A program made the translations under genes and the position numbers. Shown here piece by piece: positions 4,808 through 6,929 of a DNA stretch of 6,929 nt. Origin of the DNA: CAVEFW01 sp964579575 (lineage in GTDB: Bacteria; Actinomycetota; Coriobacteriia; Coriobacteriales; Eggerthellaceae); the NCBI GenBank assembly GCA_964579575.1, contig CAZOGL010000062.1, positions 1-6,929 of the forward strand, in the 5' to 3' direction. Within the stretch, counting starts at the first letter, position 1. Every line of letters starts with the position of its first letter. A model generated the notes under the pieces. It saw only the letters and a program-made list of their open reading frames with translations. It did not search any database and was not told the origin of the DNA.

Positions 4808-6284
4808 TAGAAAGTAAGCGGAAAGTTCTAACAGAGACAAACGAAGATGAACCTATAACCCCAGCAACACTACAACTCGTATGCCAGATTTTTGCATCCT
4901 TGCAGGCAGCCCTATCTAAAGCCCTCTTTGCCAAAGCCTTTGCGGCTGCGACTTTGAGGGCTTCCTTTTTTGCTCTTGAGGCATGGTATTTTGCAACGAC
5001 GGAAGCGACAGTGCGCAAGCTACACTGCTCAGGTGTGCCTGAGAGCGCCACGACGATCTGCTTTTGTGTTAGACCCTCTTTTGTATAGAGGCGCAAAATT
5101 TCCTGGTCACGACGTCGCTTGCGACGACGTGTTGTTTCCTTTGCGGCGAGGCGGTCCTCGACGCGCTTTGATGCGAAAAAGCCGATTTCGGTAGCTTCCG
5201 CTGAGGACATATTGAGCTTATTGCTAAGATTCTCGGCGCTCAACGGGTAGAAACCAGTCTCGCCTTTGTGGGAACCGTAGGCAATCACAACGGAGTCCAC
5301 CGTCTTTTTGATGGCGTCGATATCGCTTTCGGGTAGGGGGTTTACGAACCTGCTATTGAACGCAGTTGTCATCTCGTATGCCATGTCGGGACCGTAGATT
5401 TGCGTGGCAGTATTGTAAAACACGAAGCACATGTTTTCACGGCTACCTTGGCAATCGAAATGCCGGTGAGCCTGGAGTTGCTCGACCTTGCGAAGTCGGG
5501 CAGACATGAGACGATCGAAACGAACGACGCGACCGCGCCTTGGAGCATTTTTCTTCGCCGAGGGCAAAGCATCGCCATAGCGAGCCAGGACGGGCAAGGT
5601 GTAATAGTCGGTGGAGTAGGACAAGAGAGTGCATGCCACTCCCGCCTTTGCGTTCCAAGAGCCAGGGATGCGAGCGACGCGGGAGTAGTCAAACACGGAC
5701 GTGTCGAGCTCGGCTTCCGGGAATGGGGAAACGACGGTTTGGATACGTTTTGCGAGGCGCGCCTCGACGTCATGCACGTAGGCGAGGCCGCGCTCGTTGA
5801 CGTTTCCGCCCTTGACAAGGTAGGGGGTGGCCTTTTCGAGCACGTAGTAGAGGTGTAATCCGCGCCCGGTAAACACGAAAAGAGACGGCTCAGGAAGAAC
5901 GTCGCGAGAAAACGCCTCGTAGAAGGCGGCAGTGAGGTCGGGCAATACCGAAGCAGAACCTTCGCCGTGGCAATCGATGTCGTACATGAGAGCGTTGATT
6001 TGGCGCGTCCTGGTTGCAAGGCGTTTCTTGCCTGTAAAACCATTACGGGTCAGGAAATAGGAAGCCTTGTCGCGGAAAGCGAGGGACTCATAGGAGCCTG
6101 CGCGAACCGAACGCTCGGTCCATCGATTGCCGTCGCTTCGGGCAAGGATGTAGTTGGAGTTGTGGTCATCATGGGTGAGGATGTCAAAGAAGACGCGCGT
6201 CTCGTCAGCGCACAAAGACAGAGTTTGAGTGGATGCGTGAGTGACTGCGGGCTGGTAGCACATAGCAATACAGACCCGCCCCAA
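4743..6284 (-). CDS. Plasmid replication initiator: AEP-type primase, PriCT-like region and helix-turn-helix
   Basis: The 513-residue product has the three motifs of archaeo-eukaryotic-type primases: MYDID with D102 and D104, TGRGLHLYY with H144, and DTSVFDYSRVARIPGSWN (194-211), which carries the third acidic residue. Residues about 275-335 (GSRENMCFVFYNTATQIYG, then NPLPESDIDAIKKTV) resemble the PriCT primase C-terminal domain. A basic stretch RRRKRRR (386-392) leads into a helix-turn-helix (about 393-433, LRLYTKEGLTQKQIVVALSG). The last 80 residues are alanine/lysine-rich and then unremarkable. Such proteins prime and initiate plasmid replication, so this is the likely Rep. The frame opens at a TTG at 6284; the ATG at 6263 is an alternative giving 506 residues. 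Neither has a good ribosome binding site, and a TAA lies four codons before the TTG. A phage-type primase is an alternative, but parAB and iterons favour plasmid Rep. Confidence 0.85.
   Translation of the reverse strand: MGRVCIAMCYQPAVTHASTQTLSLCADETRVFFDILTHDDHNSNYILARSDGNRWTERSVRAGSYESLAFRDKASYFLTRNGFTGKKRLATRTRQINALMYDIDCHGEGSASVLPDLTAAFYEAFSRDVLPEPSLFVFTGRGLHLYYVLEKATPYLVKGGNVNERGLAYVHDVEARLAKRIQTVVSPFPEAELDTSVFDYSRVARIPGSWNAKAGVACTLLSYSTDYYTLPVLARYGDALPSAKKNAPRRGRVVRFDRLMSARLRKVEQLQAHRHFDCQGSRENMCFVFYNTATQIYGPDMAYEMTTAFNSRFVNPLPESDIDAIKKTVDSVVIAYGSHKGETGFYPLSAENLSNKLNMSSAEATEIGFFASKRVEDRLAAKETTRRRKRRRDQEILRLYTKEGLTQKQIVVALSGTPEQCSLRTVASVVAKYHASRAKKEALKVAAAKALAKRALDRAACKDAKIWHTSCSVAGVIGSSSFVSVRTFRLLSIRDSQRSYPDQFSLRGSTALQ
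4803..4834 (+). repeat. Distal pair of TCTAAYAG repeats (iteron-like)
   Basis: TCTAATAG at 4803-4810 and TCTAACAG at 4827-4834 are direct repeats 24 bp apart, the same spacing as in the array upstream of rep. The first copy includes the parB double stop, and its 11-base context ATCTCTAATAG recurs at 6716-6706 on the minus strand. Both lie inside the rep coding end (about residues 484-494). The parB stop alone could explain one copy but not the spacing or the second copy. Confidence 0.5.
4919..4971 (+). terminator. Candidate intrinsic terminator of the parAB operon
   Basis: AAGCCCTC (4919-4926) pairs with GAGGGCTT (4956-4963), followed two bases later by T6 (4966-4971). The loop is long, 29 bases, though it has some internal pairing. 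It lies about 110 bp after the parB stop and inside the rep coding sequence, where it encodes an alanine/lysine-rich stretch, so the inverted repeat could be a by-product of coding. Confidence 0.4.
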
Positions 6285-6286
6285 GG

Positions 6287-6309
6287 CGTAGTTTTACAAG
6301 AGAACTACG
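6287..6309 (-). promoter_or_regulatory. Hairpin just before the rep start
   Basis: In the rep mRNA CGTAGTT (6309-6303) can pair with AACTACG (6293-6287) around a 9-base loop. It ends two bases before the TTG at 6284. Such a structure could limit ribosome access, in line with the absence of a strong ribosome binding site. The effect is inferred. Confidence 0.4.
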
Positions 6310-6444
6310 AGACAATAGCCCCATGGTACGATTAAAGAGCGATTGCAAGATCCGAAAAGGACCTTGGGGGAGACGGTCTCGTCCTCCTTTCGATCATCTC
6401 AGACGAAAAAGCCAGGACGAGCCGCTAAACAGTCACATCAAGCC

Positions 6445-6473
6445 TTGCAGAGCTAATGATGTTCAAGTATAAT
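6445..6473 (+). promoter_or_regulatory. Promoter of the antisense RNA
   Basis: TTGCAG (6445-6450) and a perfect TATAAT (6468-6473) are separated by exactly 17 bp on the plus strand, opposite to rep. The start would be near 6480. The -35 keeps only the TTG of the consensus. An intrinsic terminator follows about 65 bp downstream, which makes this a self-contained small transcription unit. Confidence 0.6.
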
Positions 6474-6500
6474 TGCAGGTGGTTGGTGAGCAATTATACT
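6466..6500. repeat. 11-bp inverted repeat in the rep leader, containing opposed TATAAT boxes
   Basis: AGTATAATTGC (6466-6476) and GCAATTATACT (6490-6500) are perfect reverse complements around a 13-base loop. In the rep transcript this forms a strong hairpin with the loop UCACCAACCACCU. The first arm also holds the -10 box of the antisense promoter; the second holds the same sequence on the minus strand but with no matching -35. It can act as an operator, an RNA hairpin or both. Confidence 0.65.
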
Positions 6501-6546
6501 CACTGTCTTGCGAACCCCTGATTGCAGTCGGGGGTTCCTTCTTTTT
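6480..6546 (+). ncRNA. Candidate counter-transcribed (antisense) RNA controlling rep
   Basis: A predicted transcript of about 67 nt runs from the promoter at 6445-6473 to the terminator at 6512-6546, with no room for a gene. It is fully complementary to the leader of the rep mRNA, which would start near 6561. It can fold as a short 5' hairpin (GGTGAG 6485-6490 with CTCACT 6499-6504, loop of 8) plus the terminator hairpin with loop TGCA. Its 5' end GGTTGGTGA is complementary to the loop of the leader hairpin at 6466-6500. This layout matches antisense RNAs that set plasmid copy number. Start and function are predicted, not shown. Confidence 0.55.
6512..6546 (+). terminator. Intrinsic terminator of the antisense RNA
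   Basis: GAACCCC (6512-6518) pairs with GGGGTTC (6531-6537). The stem extends inward through T-G, G-C, A-T and T-G pairs to a 4-base loop TGCA, 11 pairs in total. The tail is CTTCTTTTT (6538-6546). No other plus-strand gene ends nearby, so it most likely ends the small RNA. Confidence 0.75.
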
Positions 6547-6555
6547 CTATTCAAC

Positions 6556-6635
6556 TTCTAATAGCGCACTATAATGCTATCTGTTAGAAACCGTCAAGAA
6601 GTTTCTAATAGATTTTTCAAGCAAAAGTCTAATAG
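6556..6635. repeat. Array of four TCTAAYAG iterons with 23-24 bp spacing
   Basis: Copies are TTCTAATAG at 6556-6564 (plus), TTTCTAACAG at 6590-6581 (minus), TTTCTAATAG at 6602-6611 (plus) and GTCTAATAG at 6627-6635 (plus). Centres of the TCTAAYAG core are at 6560.5, 6584.5, 6607.5 and 6631.5, so spacing is 24, 23 and 24 bp. Copies two and three also form an inverted repeat with 13-bp arms and one mismatch (6579-6591 with 6601-6613). This regularity near rep is what plasmid iterons look like; Rep is the presumed binder. Confidence 0.7.
6568..6597 (-). promoter_or_regulatory. Predicted rep promoter overlapping iterons
   Basis: On the minus strand TTGACG (6597-6592, 5 of 6) and TATAGT (6573-6568, 5 of 6) are separated by 18 bp. 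The second iteron (6590-6581) lies between the two boxes and the first (6564-6556) covers the predicted start near 6561. Rep bound to them would block RNA polymerase, as in autoregulated iteron plasmids. The leader to the rep start would be about 280-300 nt, all without a convincing gene. Confidence 0.6.
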
Positions 6636-6705
6636 AAAACGAAAATTAATCGCGCGACTTTTTTGAAACATTTGCAAAAGGGTCACAAAATACCTGATAA
6701 ATAGT

Positions 6706-6713
6706 CTATTAGA
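6706..6713 (-). repeat. Isolated TCTAATAG copy at the outer edge of the origin region
   Basis: The minus strand reads ATCTCTAATAG (6716-6706), identical over 11 bases to the copy at the parB stop. It is 78 bp from the last array copy and out of the 24-bp register. Confidence 0.5.
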
Positions 6714-6735
6714 GATATATTTTCTTCGCCGCTTT

Positions 6736-6755
6736 CAACCTGAGGCAACCTGAGG
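6736..6755. repeat. Tandem direct repeat of CAACCTGAGG
   Basis: Two perfect adjacent copies of a 10-base unit (6736-6745, 6746-6755). Two copies only, so a chance duplication is possible; it may also be a small protein-binding site next to the origin. Confidence 0.6.
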
Positions 6756-6796
6756 CAGCTTCGTGGCGCGACGACTTTGTGGCGGAATTGTGATGC

Positions 6797-6915
6797 GGGG
6801 CAATCCCCTCAAAGGCAGGATCGACCTGCGGATTTTTGCTGGCCACAGCCAAGTTGCGCACCTCGTGCTAAGATGAGTGCGCGCCTTGCTGCGGGTAAGG
6901 CCTGTTATGCGACAG
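6797..6915. other. Cluster of four small hairpins at the right edge
   Basis: GGGG-CAAT-CCCC (6797-6808), GCAGG-ATCGA-CCTGC (6815-6829), GCGCAC (6856-6861) with GTGCGC (6877-6882), and GCCTT (6883-6887) with AAGGC (6897-6901) are followed by CTGT/ACAG (6902-6915). None has a T-tract, so they are not intrinsic terminators. Their density suggests a structured cis site (single-strand origin, transfer origin or recombination site), but no specific class is established. An unidentified minus-strand frame is also open across this part from the window edge. Confidence 0.35.
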
Positions 6916-6929
6916 AACTCGGCGAGGTT

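Larger units (their letters stand above)
6556..6720. other. Candidate replication origin
   Basis: The stretch combines the iteron array, a fifth isolated inverted copy (CTATTAGA, 6706-6713) and an AT-rich segment from about 6637 to 6720 that could melt. It lies directly upstream of rep. I found no good DnaA box (TTATNCACA) here on either strand, so initiation may depend on the Rep primase itself. The extent is approximate. Confidence 0.5.

Noticed and set aside
5369..6043. 224-codon minus-strand frame, and plus-strand frames at 5400-5858 and 5967-6335
   Set aside because: All are shadows of the rep gene; only the rep frame shows the primase motifs.
6371..6381. GAGAC-G-GTCTC dyad in the rep leader
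   Set aside because: Five-bp arms only, no flanking signal, and no conserved context; likely chance.
6323..6472. Plus-strand small frame of about 48 codons (ATG at 6323) opposite the rep leader
   Set aside because: No ribosome binding site or promoter before it, basic low-information product, and it ends inside the antisense promoter.
6493..6498. Minus-strand TATAAT as a second rep promoter
   Set aside because: No acceptable -35 at 16-18 bp upstream; the box arises from the inverted repeat. The promoter at 6568-6597 is better.
6874..6929. Plus-strand frame starting ATG AGT GCG and open to the window edge
   Set aside because: Only 18 codons are visible, no ribosome binding site precedes it, and it lies within the hairpin cluster.

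Overview
The window looks like the replication and partition module of a plasmid, megaplasmid or integrated plasmid-like element from an anaerobic bacterium, next to two genes of chromosomal character. The anaerobic lifestyle is suggested by an aldo/keto reductase with a C-terminal ferredoxin-type iron-sulfur domain. The Gram-positive-like TcdA protein and the moderate base composition fit a Gram-positive anaerobe, perhaps Actinomycetota of the Coriobacteriia or a Clostridia-like Bacillota. That placement is an inference with low confidence; nothing here fixes the genus.

Left part (1-1912, all on the minus strand): a 3'-truncated aldo/keto reductase lies downstream of tcdA, which encodes a ThiF/E1-like tRNA t6A dehydratase. 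I place the tcdA start at a GTG at 1912. The longer open frame, reaching back to 2167, would read through one of the palindromic repeats.

Middle (1913-2793): about 880 bases without a convincing gene. The region holds four of five copies of a 19-bp interrupted palindrome, GGGTGCA-N5-TGCACCC, plus the fifth in the tcdA upstream region. It also holds an 11-bp inverted repeat and the parA promoter and ribosome binding site. The palindromes are the best candidates for the centromere (parS) and/or parAB operator.

Partition operon (2794-4807, plus strand): a ParA ATPase with an N-terminal ribbon-helix-helix-like segment overlaps by 11 bp a ParB with a GERR motif and helix-turn-helix.

Replication part (4743-6720): the initiator gene, on the minus strand, meets parB tail-to-tail with a 65-bp overlap. 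It encodes an archaeo-eukaryotic-type primase followed by a PriCT-like region and a helix-turn-helix. Its upstream region contains a sigma70-like promoter interleaved with a regularly spaced array of TCTAAYAG sites (iterons), an AT-rich stretch, and a long leader. Opposite this leader sits a complete small transcription unit (promoter, about 67 nt, intrinsic terminator) that looks like a counter-transcribed antisense RNA. Two more TCTAAYAG sites with the same 24-bp spacing lie at the other end of rep, at the parB stop codon.

Right edge (6721-6929): a tandem 10-bp repeat and four small hairpins, possibly a further cis-acting site, with an unidentified open frame entering from beyond the window.

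Working model: Rep binds the iterons to start replication and represses its own promoter, and the antisense RNA sets Rep synthesis. ParA and ParB segregate the element using the GGGTGCA palindromes. All site-protein assignments are inferences.
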